A stretch of DNA of 64,000 nt from Pseudomonas paraeruginosa PA7 (lineage in GTDB: Bacteria; Pseudomonadota; Gammaproteobacteria; Pseudomonadales; Pseudomonadaceae), in NCBI RefSeq assembly GCF_000017205.1, contig NC_009656.1, positions 3,104,001-3,168,000 of the forward strand, read 5' to 3'. The notes below the pieces were generated by a model. It made no database searches, had not been told where the DNA came from, and saw nothing but the letters and a program-made list of their open reading frames with translations. A program made the translations under genes and the position numbers. Shown here one piece after another: positions 17,415 through 25,148 of the stretch. Position 1 is the first letter of the stretch; every line of letters begins with the position of its first letter.

Positions 17415-17963
17415 TCACTCGTAGCGCAGGGTGTAGGTGAGCGAGCCGAGCACCGGCCCGGGGGTGACGGTAGCCGCCTCGGAAACGTACTGGACGGCGT
17501 AGTCGTAGCTGGTGCTGGTCTGGCCTTCGGCGAGCACGATGTCGCCGGCGGCCACGGCCGCGCCGCCAGCCAGGTTGACCGCGGTACCGCCCGGCGCCGT
17601 GAGCAGTTGCAGGGCCACGCCGGTGGCGCCGCCGCTGGCGGTATTGGTCAGGTTGCCGGCGGTGGTCGCGTTGGTGGCCTGGAACAGCGCCGAGAAGTGT
17701 TCCTCTTCACCGGTGCCCGGCGCGGCGCAGCCGGTCAGTTGCAGGGTGAAGCTGGTTTCGCCGGCTGTCTTGCCGACCGTACCGTTCAGGGCGCTGACCG
17801 GCACGCTGTTGAGCATCACGGTGGGGTCGGTGTTGCCATCGACGATGGCCGAGCAGGTCTGGTCGGTCACTTCGCCATTGAAGGTGATGGTATTGGCCGC
17901 CGATGCGATGGCCGGCACCGCGAGCAGCGTAGCGATAGCCAGGGCAGATGCTTGAAGTTTCAT
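17415..17963 (-). CDS. cupD1: CupD1-like major fimbrial subunit
   Basis: 182 aa from an ATG at 17961-17963 with AAGGAG upstream. Signal peptide of 22 residues (LAVPAIASA), then the classic type 1-like pilin start NTITFNGEVTDQTCS with the first Cys, a second Cys in LQLTGCAAP, and a C-terminal LTYTLRYE strand with penultimate Tyr. Small, Thr/Ala/Gly-rich and first in the operon, so it is the predicted shaft subunit. The promoter region 17964-18312 holds no other gene and contains an RcsB-box-like palindrome. Confidence 0.92.
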   Translation of the reverse strand: MKLQASALAIATLLAVPAIASAANTITFNGEVTDQTCSAIVDGNTDPTVMLNSVPVSALNGTVGKTAGETSFTLQLTGCAAPGTGEEEHFSALFQATNATTAGNLTNTASGGATGVALQLLTAPGGTAVNLAGGAAVAAGDIVLAEGQTSTSYDYAVQYVSEAATVTPGPVLGSLTYTLRYE

Positions 17964-18029
17964 TTCATTGAGCTCCTTGTTGAGTTGTGTCCTCGGAGCA
18001 ATGATGTGGCATGCGCTTTTCCCGGTATC

Positions 18030-18043
18030 TAAGACGATTCTTA
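18030..18043 (-). promoter_or_regulatory. RcsB-box-like palindrome in the cupD1 promoter
   Basis: The - strand reads TAAGAATCGTCTTA, a palindrome with arms TAAGA and TCTTA, 66 bp upstream of the cupD1 start codon. It matches 11 of 14 positions of the enteric RcsAB box and 12 of 14 of the site before pvrS. I infer that RcsB binds here to activate the fimbrial operon. Confidence 0.5.
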
Positions 18044-18312
18044 ATCGGATTGGATTCCTGACCCAGGCAGGGCCTGCCGTGGCGCGATACGAGGCGATGT
18101 GGCGTGAATGGCCGGAAGTTCTTGCCGGGCCTGGAAGGACGACGGCCTGGAATGGGCGAGGGGCCGGCACAGCTCGCGCTGGCCGTTATGGGGAGGGAAG
18201 TGGGGGCTTGCGGGACAAATCGCCGACCGTGACCGGATCTCCTCACTTCAATGTCATCGCGAGCGGGAACTCGCTGACATGGGGCGAATGACCATGAAGT
18301 GCCGAGCAATAT

Positions 18313-18765
18313 TCATCGGTGCCTCTCGGATCGATATGTCGGGTCTTTGCTCGCGGGAGCCTCGCAGGCCGCACAGGAAGTCGTTTCCTGCCCGACAAGG
18401 GCTGACATCGTGCTGCTGTCCAGAGGAGGATCGTATATCTCCCGGATGATGATCGAGTGTCGCGTTGCCCATTCATGGAGTATTCGCCGTTCCCGGCAGT
18501 CCATGTCGCTTATCAGAACGAAATGCCGGACGCAGCCACTGCGCGCGAGCAACCTGAGCGTTCCCTTGTCGGTGGCATTCAGCCGGAAATCGTCATGCAC
18601 ACAATAGTCGTAGCGATAGCCCGACTGCAGGGAGGCGCGCAGCTCCTGGCGATCCAGGCAGAGGCTCAGATGGTAGTAGCCAAGGTGGTTGAACAATGCT
18701 CCGTACCTGAGCAGGCGACCTGGATTGGCGCATAGCACCAGCGCGCGTCGGGGGTGCCCGGACAT
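18313..18765 (-). CDS. Orphan receiver-like protein
   Basis: 150 aa. Alternating strands and helices resemble a response-regulator receiver: RALVLCANPGRLLRYGALFNH at the start, YDYCVHDDFRL where the phospho-acceptor Asp would be, and FVLISDMD later. The N-terminal acidic pair of true receivers is missing (CAN), so it may be a pseudo-receiver. No output domain is visible. It lies upstream of, and in the same direction as, the cup operon. A similar-sized, frameshifted receiver gene occurs at 28.3-28.7 kb. Function unknown. Confidence 0.6.
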   Translation of the reverse strand: MSGHPRRALVLCANPGRLLRYGALFNHLGYYHLSLCLDRQELRASLQSGYRYDYCVHDDFRLNATDKGTLRLLARSGCVRHFVLISDMDCRERRILHEWATRHSIIIREIYDPPLDSSTMSALVGQETTSCAACEAPASKDPTYRSERHR

Positions 18766-18942
18766 CTCTCGATCCCTCTGAGTCGTCGTCGATGGGGCGA
18801 AACTCTAAGAGCGTGCAGACGTGCTTTTAATCAGATGTTTCCTAAACGGGCTCCTTCCTCGCCTCAGCTCAAGGGCAGCAGCTTTCCGCACTGCCGTAAT
18901 CGACTTCGCGTCCACCCGGGGGCGTTAAACCGCGGGGGAATC

Positions 18943-19662
18943 CTAGCGTGCCGTGGCATCGTCCGCTTGCCTCGCAGAGCCTTCCAGGCGCGGTCCCCAA
19001 TCCTCGACCTGGCCTTTTTCCAGGCGCCGCTCCAGGGTGCGCCGCCAGGACGGGGTCAGTGGCAGCGCCAGGCATTCGCGCAGCAGGTCGGTGGCGACAC
19101 GTTTGTCGAACAGCACTTCCGAGAGTCGCAGCAGCGACCATTCGGGATGGCGCCGTTCGACCAGCCGCAGGACATCGCCGGCGGCCACCGCGCCTTCTTC
19201 CAGCACCCGGTAGTACCAGCCGGTGCGACCGGTCTCCTGGACCCTGAGGGACATCCCGGCGACCTCGAAGCGGTCGTTCAGCTTCCAGCACGGCATGCGT
19301 CCCTGGGACACCTCGAGCAAGGCGCTGCCGGCCCGGACGCGATCGCCTAGGCAGACGTCGGCCTCGCTCCAGCCGGTGGTACTGAAGTTCTCGCCGAAGG
19401 CGCCCGCCTGGCGCAGCAGGGGATGCTCGCCCAACTCGGCGATCCAGGCGGCGTAGTGCTCGCGCGGGTAGTGGTGGATCGCTTTCTCGACGCCGCCGTG
19501 GACGCGCAGGTCGCCTTGCTCGTCGCCTTCCAGGCCGAGGACGGTCACCGCGACGGCGCCATCGCGCGGCGACTTGGCGATGCCGCTGCGCGAGCCGGGG
19601 CGGGTGAAGGGGCGTGCATGGCCGGTGAGCAGGGCATCGAGGGGGAGGGCGGGCTGGGTCAT
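18943..19662 (-). CDS. YiiM-like MOSC-domain protein
   Basis: 239 aa. MOSC-domain features of YiiM-type proteins: SGIAKSPRDGAVAVTVLGLEG, then GDEQGDLRVHGGVEKAIHHY, GAFGENFSTTGWSEADVCLGD, and the putative cofactor-binding Cys in QGRMPCWKLNDRF. The C-terminal helical part fits the 3-alpha extension found in YiiM. MOSC proteins use the molybdenum cofactor, and YiiM proteins reduce N-hydroxylated compounds. It stands alone between a receiver-like gene and a LysR gene. Confidence 0.88.
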   Translation of the reverse strand: MTQPALPLDALLTGHARPFTRPGSRSGIAKSPRDGAVAVTVLGLEGDEQGDLRVHGGVEKAIHHYPREHYAAWIAELGEHPLLRQAGAFGENFSTTGWSEADVCLGDRVRAGSALLEVSQGRMPCWKLNDRFEVAGMSLRVQETGRTGWYYRVLEEGAVAAGDVLRLVERRHPEWSLLRLSEVLFDKRVATDLLRECLALPLTPSWRRTLERRLEKGQVEDWGPRLEGSARQADDATAR

Positions 19663-19783
19663 GGCAGGATTCTCGAGGGCGCAATATAGTATCGACTAAA
19701 TACAATGTACGCAGGATCGGCCATGCCGCCGATCCCTGTCAAGGCGCCGGCCGCTCCGGATCTGCGTGAAAATGCCGCAGCCG

Positions 19784-20710
19784 CTAGCCGAGACGCTGCG
19801 CGATCTCGCCGACGAAGCGCCGCAGCCAGTCGTGGTGGGTCTTGTTGTGCTTGGCCACGTCCCAGACCATGAAGCAGCGGAAGGACGGCACCGGCAAAGG
19901 CACCGGGCAGCAGTGCAGATCCATCATGCGGCTGTAGGTCTCGGCGGCGAAGGTGGGGAGGGTGGCGATCACCTCGCCACTCATCAGGGTCGAGAGGGCG
20001 CCGGCGAAATGGGTGAAGGAGGCGGTGACCCGGCGGGCGTAGCCGGCGCTCTCGAACAGGTCGTCGATGAAGCCGCGACGGCCGTCATAGGAGATGCGCA
20101 CATGGTTCGCCGCGAAATAGTCGTCCAGGCCGATCGCCGCGCCGGCCATGCTCCCGCGCGGGCGGAACAGGCAGGAGTAGGACGAGGAGAACAGCACCTG
20201 GGACGAATAGCTGGTGTTGAAATCCTTGGGTTCGCTGCAGATCACCAGGTCCATGTCCGGGTCCAGCAGGGACTGTTTCCACAGCGAGCTGTTGCTCTGG
20301 TGGAAGGCGAAGCTCACGCCGAGCCCCTCGGCCGCCGCGGCATTGACGATGCAGGGCGCCAGGTAGGACTCGATGTCGTCCGAGAGCGCGATGTTGAACA
20401 CGTAGCTAGAGTCGTGCGGCGAGAATTCCGGTTCCGCGGCGAGCACCCCGGAGATCGAGGTCAGGGCCTCGGCGATCCGCGGCGCCAGCTCCATGGCCTT
20501 GCGCGTCGGTTGCATGCCCGAGGCGCTGCGGATGAACAGCTCGTCGCCGAAATGCTCGCGCAACCGGCGCAACGCCGCGCTTACGGCGCCCTGGGTCACG
20601 TGCAGGACGACCGCCGCGCGGGTGGCGCTGCGTTCGCTCATCAGGCAATGGAAGGTGAGCAGAAGATTGAGGTCTATCCGCGCGATATTACGTACGTTAA
20701 TCCGGCTCAT
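19784..20710 (-). CDS. LysR-family regulator, divergent to transporter-nitrilase genes
   Basis: 308 aa. NodD/NahR-like start: ARIDLNLLLTFHCLMSERSA, helix-turn-helix TRAAVVLHVTQGAVSAALRR, then LREHFGDELFIRSASGMQPT. The effector domain follows. Only 80 bp separate it from the divergently read transporter gene, so it very likely controls the transporter-nitrilase pair. The ligand may be the nitrile or its acid product. Confidence 0.9.
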   Translation of the reverse strand: MSRINVRNIARIDLNLLLTFHCLMSERSATRAAVVLHVTQGAVSAALRRLREHFGDELFIRSASGMQPTRKAMELAPRIAEALTSISGVLAAEPEFSPHDSSYVFNIALSDDIESYLAPCIVNAAAAEGLGVSFAFHQSNSSLWKQSLLDPDMDLVICSEPKDFNTSYSSQVLFSSSYSCLFRPRGSMAGAAIGLDDYFAANHVRISYDGRRGFIDDLFESAGYARRVTASFTHFAGALSTLMSGEVIATLPTFAAETYSRMMDLHCCPVPLPVPSFRCFMVWDVAKHNKTHHDWLRRFVGEIAQRLG

Positions 20711-20790
20711 ATTTGCTAATCGTTTGCCCTGTGGCCGAGGTGATTCCTAGTCTGGCGCCCACAACAACATAACAAGCGCCGGAGAATCCT

Positions 20791-22113
20791 GTGGACATCA
20801 TTCAGCAACGCGTCGCCGCGAGCGACATCCAGGCCCGGGGAGGGCGGTCGGACCTGCGCACGCGGGCGATCGCGGTGGGCATCGGCAACTTCATGGAATG
20901 GTTCGACTTCGCCATCTACGGCTATTTCGCCGCGATCATCGGCACGCTGTTCTTTCCTTCCGCCGCGCCGGGGATCTCGCTGCTCTCCTCGCTGGCGGTC
21001 TTCGCCGTGGGCTTTCTCTCGCGCCCGTTCGGCGCGCTGCTCCTCGGCCCCATCGGCGACCGCCTGGGCCGTCGCGCGGTGCTGATCGTCACGGTGTTCG
21101 GCATGGGCTTGTGCACCACGATCATCGGCCTGCTGCCGTCCTACGCGGCGATCGGTATCGCCGCGCCGATCCTGCTGATCGTCATGCGTTTCATCCAGGG
21201 CATGATGGTCGGCGGCGAATGGTCCAGCGCCGGCATCTACATCGTCGAAAGCGCGCCGGCCGACCGCCGCGCCACGGCGGCCAGCGTGATCACCGGTACG
21301 GCCGGCCTGGCGTTCCTGTTCGGCACCTTCACCGCGGCGGCCATCTCCAGCGGGCTCAGCGAGGAGCAACTGCATGCCTGGGGGTGGCGCCTGCCGTTCG
21401 TGGCCTCCATCGTCATGACCGGCATCGCCGTGTTCATCCGCCGCCGGCTCGGCGACACGCCGGTCTACGAAGCGCTGCAACGGCAGCGCCGCGAGCAGCG
21501 GGTCCGGGAGCCGAGCCGCGCGGTGCGCCGGCGGGCGTTCGTCACCAGCTTCGCGTTCTCCGCGCTGTTCGGCGTGTCGCTCTACTACTTCATCACCTAC
21601 GCCAACAACCACCTGGTCGCGACTGTCGGCCTGCCGCGCAGCAGCGCACTCTGGCTGTGCAGCCTGGCGCTGGTGGCGTACTGCATCGCCAACCCGCTGG
21701 TCGGTCGCTTCAGCGACCGCTTCGGCCGCCGCCGCCTGCTGCTCGCGGCCGCCGCCGCGCTGACCCTGCTGGCCTATCCGGTCTTCCTGTTGCTCAACAG
21801 CGGCCAGCCGCCGGCGATCCTGCTCGGACTGGTCATCCTCGGCCTGCTGGTGGCGGTTACCGCGGTGATGGACGTGGTGCTGCTGGTGGAAGTGTTCCCG
21901 GCCTCGATCCGTTCCAGCGGCGCCGCGCTGGGCCATAACGTGGCGCTCGCGCTGCTCGCCGGCCCCGGGCCGTTCATCGCCGCCGCGCTGATCCGCCAGA
22001 CCGGCGACGCCAACCTGCCGGCGGCCTACCTGGCGCTGGTTTCCCTGGCCTGCTTGCTGGTGCTGTGGAAGACCCTGCCGGAAACCCGTGACAACGACAT
22101 CACCCAGTACTAG
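20791..22113 (+). CDS. MFS transporter, metabolite:H+ symporter type
   Basis: 440 aa from GTG 20791 with GGAGAA upstream. Twelve hydrophobic segments. The start VGIGNFMEWFDFAIYGYFAAIIG is typical of the MHS (KgtP/ProP-like) subfamily, as are the loop GPIGDRLGRRAVLI and RFIQGMMVGGEWSSAGIYIVE. Members import small organic acids or osmolytes with protons. The nitrilase gene starts 9 bp downstream, so I infer uptake of the nitrile substrate or a related acid. Confidence 0.9.
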   Translation: MDIIQQRVAASDIQARGGRSDLRTRAIAVGIGNFMEWFDFAIYGYFAAIIGTLFFPSAAPGISLLSSLAVFAVGFLSRPFGALLLGPIGDRLGRRAVLIVTVFGMGLCTTIIGLLPSYAAIGIAAPILLIVMRFIQGMMVGGEWSSAGIYIVESAPADRRATAASVITGTAGLAFLFGTFTAAAISSGLSEEQLHAWGWRLPFVASIVMTGIAVFIRRRLGDTPVYEALQRQRREQRVREPSRAVRRRAFVTSFAFSALFGVSLYYFITYANNHLVATVGLPRSSALWLCSLALVAYCIANPLVGRFSDRFGRRRLLLAAAAALTLLAYPVFLLLNSGQPPAILLGLVILGLLVAVTAVMDVVLLVEVFPASIRSSGAALGHNVALALLAGPGPFIAAALIRQTGDANLPAAYLALVSLACLLVLWKTLPETRDNDITQY

Positions 22114-22122
22114 GAGTACAGA

Positions 22123-23055
22123 ATGACCCGTGTAGCGATCATCCAGGCCGCATCCGTGCCCTACGAACCCATGGCCAGCGTCGAGAAGGCCTGCGTCATC
22201 CTGCGCCGGGTGGCGCGGCAGGGTGCCCGGCTCGCCGTGTTTCCCGAAGCGTTCATCGGCGGCTACCCGAAAGGCGTGAGTTTCGGCAGCGTGGTCGGCA
22301 ACCGCAGTGGCGCAGGTCGCGAACTCTACGAGCGCTACGTGCGTGGCGCGGTGACCCTGGAGGGGCCGGAACTGGCGGCACTGGCGGAGGGCGTCGAGCA
22401 GACCGGGGTGACGGTGGTGGTCGGCGTCATCGAGCGCTTCGGCCGCACCCTGTATTGCACGGCGGTGACCCTGGTTCCCGGGCGCGGCATCGCCGGCTAC
22501 CACCGCAAGCTGATGCCCACCGGCCAGGAACGGCTGGTCTGGGGCTTCGGCGACGGCTCGACCATCGCCGCGGTACCCAGCGACATCGGCGTGCTGGGCA
22601 GCGTGATCTGCTGGGAGAACTACATGCCTGCGCTGCGCCAGGCCATGTACGCCCAGGGCGTGCAGCTGTATTGCGCGCCGACAGCCGACGACCGCGACTC
22701 CTGGGCCAGCTCGATGGTGCATGTCGCCCTGGAGGGACGTGTCTTCGTACTGTCGGCGTGCCAGGCGATCCGCCTGTCCGAGTATCCGCCGGAGCACCGC
22801 GCCGCGTTCGGCCTGGATTGCCCGGAGGAAGGGTTCGTGATGCGCGGCGGCAGCATGATCGTCAGCCCGCTGGGCGAAGTCCTCGCCGGGCCGGTCTACG
22901 AAAGCGAGACCGAACTCTACGCCGACCTCGACCTCAGCCAACTGGAAAAGGGCAATCTGGATTTCGACCCATGCGGGCATTATTCGCGGCCGGACGTGTT
23001 CCAGCTGAAGGTCAACACCGCGCCGCTGCGGGCGGTGAACTTCAGCGACGAGTAG
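22123..23055 (+). CDS. Nitrilase
   Basis: 310 aa. Carbon-nitrogen hydrolase fold with the catalytic triad visible: Glu42 in VFPEAFIGGYPKG, Lys129 in YHRKLMPTGQERLVWG and Cys163 in SVICWENYMP. The surrounding words are those of true nitrilases (EC 3.5.5.1), which convert a nitrile to the acid and ammonia, rather than amidases. It is the second gene of the transporter operon. The substrate is unknown. The 184 bp that follow, before the convergent cytochrome gene, are empty. Confidence 0.92.
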   Translation: MTRVAIIQAASVPYEPMASVEKACVILRRVARQGARLAVFPEAFIGGYPKGVSFGSVVGNRSGAGRELYERYVRGAVTLEGPELAALAEGVEQTGVTVVVGVIERFGRTLYCTAVTLVPGRGIAGYHRKLMPTGQERLVWGFGDGSTIAAVPSDIGVLGSVICWENYMPALRQAMYAQGVQLYCAPTADDRDSWASSMVHVALEGRVFVLSACQAIRLSEYPPEHRAAFGLDCPEEGFVMRGGSMIVSPLGEVLAGPVYESETELYADLDLSQLEKGNLDFDPCGHYSRPDVFQLKVNTAPLRAVNFSDE

Positions 23056-23239
23056 GGCACTGGGCGCGTGGCGTCCGCCAGCTGGCGGATCGATGGCTGG
23101 GAACGTTTCGACCTCGGCCGGCGCTCCGGACCCAAGCCCGGGGTAGCCCTGGCCACCCCGGGACCTGTCCGCCCTCGGCGACCCTGGGCTGCCGGGCAAA
23201 AGGCGCGAGCGGCGGCGGCAGCGACCAGGGGAGGGCGGA

Positions 23240-23551
23240 TCAGGGCTCCTGGCCGGCGAAGTAGCGCGCCGCGGCCTCTATCTGCGTATCGGAGAGGCCG
23301 GCGGCGATGGGTGACATCGCCGGGTCCTTGCGCGCCCCGCTGCGGAAGTCCTGCATCTGCTTGCGCAGGTACGCCTCGTGCTGGCCGGCCAGCTTCGGGA
23401 AGTTCGGCGCGACGCCATGGCCGTCGGCGCCGTGGCAACTGGAGCAGATCGGCAGCAGGTCGCGCATCTCGTCGGCGCCATGGGCGGACGCTCCGAGCGT
23501 GGCCAGGAACGTCAGCAGCACGGCGCACCGGTGAAGGGCTTTTCCGCTCAT
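23240..23551 (-). CDS. Small c-type cytochrome (class I)
   Basis: 103 aa with a signal peptide ending near residue 26 (LGASAHGA). One haem c site, CSSCH (residues 36-40), and a Met ligand candidate in DPAMSPIAAGLSD. It resembles the c553/c4-type soluble electron carriers. Its ATG overlaps the stop of the cytochrome d1-type gene (ATGA), so the two are co-translated and this protein probably exchanges electrons with it in the periplasm. Confidence 0.85.
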   Translation of the reverse strand: MSGKALHRCAVLLTFLATLGASAHGADEMRDLLPICSSCHGADGHGVAPNFPKLAGQHEAYLRKQMQDFRSGARKDPAMSPIAAGLSDTQIEAAARYFAGQEP

Positions 23552-25131
23552 GGCTTCACGCTCCCTTCCAGGGCCAGCGGCAGGCCCACGGTGCCCCACT
23601 CGGTGCGGGCACGGGAGAAGATCCCGGCCGGCGTCTCCAGCGGATAGCTGGCCACTTCTTCGAGGCTGTGGCTGTCGTAGATGTGCAGGCGGTCGCCGGT
23701 ATAGCCGCCGCTGACATAGAGGTATTTGCCGTCGCGGGTGTACTCGGGGAAGTACAGGTGCCCGTCGGCCTCCAGGGTCCTGACCACGCTCAGGGTGTTC
23801 TTGTCGATCAGTTCGACATGCCGCGCGCGGCGGTCCTTGTCGACGATATCGACGGCCACGTAGGGTGCGTCCGGATGCGCCGCCGGCGACTCGGTGGCGC
23901 CTGAAACCGGGATCTGCTTGACCATTTCGAAGGTCTTCGCATCCCAGACCGTCACGACGCTCTTCTTGTCGCAGGTGCCGATATTGGTGCCGAATGCCAG
24001 CATCCGCCCGCCGATCGGCGTGACCGCGCCGGAGCCGACGTGGGGCTGGCAACCGCCCTCGAGGGTCTTGACCAGCCTGCGTTGCTGCAGGTCGACCACC
24101 GCGAAGGCGTTGCCGACGTAATCGGCGAGGAACATGTGGCGGCGATCCGGGGCGAGGAAGGCGTCGTGGACGAAGCGCCCGACCTTTTCGATGCGGCTGA
24201 CGATGGGCGCCTGCGGCTGCCGGGGGTCGAGTATCCAGACCTGGCCGGTCTGCCGGACGGCGATGGCGAAGGTGTTGTCCAGCGGGCTGGCGATGACCAT
24301 GCTGGAAGCCGACTCCACGGGCTTGCCGTCGTAGTCGGTGCCGCGCAGCTCGACACGGCTGAGCGGCTCCAGGGTGCGTGCGTCCAGCAGGGTGACGATT
24401 CCCGGGGCGAAGGAGCCGGACAGCAGGTAGCGGCCGTCCGCCGATACCGCGATCGACGGCCCGCTCAGGCCGGCCTTTACCTTGCGTACCGCCTTCAGCG
24501 AGTAGAGATCGATCTTGTAGACCTCCGAGGTGTCGGTCTTCAGGTAGCCCCAGCGCGGGTTGACCGGATCGTAGTCGAGGATGTGCGGCGCATATTCGGT
24601 GGCGATCTCGCCCACCTGCCGGTTGCTCTTGCCGTCGTAGAAGACCACCCGTGCGGCCGGCGCCTTGCCGTGCCGGCCGCGGACCATGACCGCCATCAGG
24701 TCGCGCACGTCGCCGTCGTACACCGGCTTGTCGGGAAGCGTGGACTCGTCCGCGAGGACCTCGACCGAGTTGCGGATGTCCTCCAGGGTCCATTCGGGCT
24801 TGCCGCGCGGGGTGGTCTTGATGAAGTGCGCCAGGGCGCGGATCTGCTCGTCCTCGAGCACGCCCAGCCAGGGCGGCATGAGGGTGTCGGGAATGCCGAA
24901 CATGATCATCGAGCGTAGCGCCGTCTCGCTGGAGTTCAGCGCGGCGCTGTGCAGTGCCGGAGCGATGAAGCCGCCGCGGTCGGCGCCGTGGCAGGTGGTG
25001 CAGTTGTCCTGGAACAGGCGCTCGGCTTCGCCGGGCGAGCTGTCGGGCGGCGCGGCGGAGGCGAGCGAGGCCGCGGCGCAGAGGGCCATCGGCAGGACGC
25101 CGAAGGCCGAGGCGGGACGGGCGTTGTACAT
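23548..25131 (-). CDS. Cytochrome d1-type protein with N-terminal cytochrome c domain (NirS/NirN-like)
   Basis: 527 aa. Signal peptide, then a cytochrome c domain (residues about 30-110) with CTTCH and a Met in PDTLMPPWLG. From about residue 150 onward comes an eight-bladed beta-propeller of the cytochrome d1 type: DVRDLMAVMVRGR, IVTLLDARTLEP, GCQPHVGSGA, HLYFPEYTRDGKYLYVSGGYTGD. The layout matches nitrite reductase NirS and the haem d1 dehydrogenase NirN. Which of the two it resembles functionally, and whether it holds haem d1, cannot be judged here. No haem d1 synthesis genes are in the window. MocR ends 17 bp upstream in the same direction. Confidence 0.8.
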   Translation of the reverse strand: MYNARPASAFGVLPMALCAAASLASAAPPDSSPGEAERLFQDNCTTCHGADRGGFIAPALHSAALNSSETALRSMIMFGIPDTLMPPWLGVLEDEQIRALAHFIKTTPRGKPEWTLEDIRNSVEVLADESTLPDKPVYDGDVRDLMAVMVRGRHGKAPAARVVFYDGKSNRQVGEIATEYAPHILDYDPVNPRWGYLKTDTSEVYKIDLYSLKAVRKVKAGLSGPSIAVSADGRYLLSGSFAPGIVTLLDARTLEPLSRVELRGTDYDGKPVESASSMVIASPLDNTFAIAVRQTGQVWILDPRQPQAPIVSRIEKVGRFVHDAFLAPDRRHMFLADYVGNAFAVVDLQQRRLVKTLEGGCQPHVGSGAVTPIGGRMLAFGTNIGTCDKKSVVTVWDAKTFEMVKQIPVSGATESPAAHPDAPYVAVDIVDKDRRARHVELIDKNTLSVVRTLEADGHLYFPEYTRDGKYLYVSGGYTGDRLHIYDSHSLEEVASYPLETPAGIFSRARTEWGTVGLPLALEGSVKP

Positions 25132-25148
25132 GGCGCGGTTACCTTGTG

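Noticed and set aside
20716..23199. 827-codon open frame opposite the transporter and nitrilase genes
   Set aside because: Repetitive Gln/Arg/Gly/Asp composition and complete overlap with two genes bearing clear motifs.
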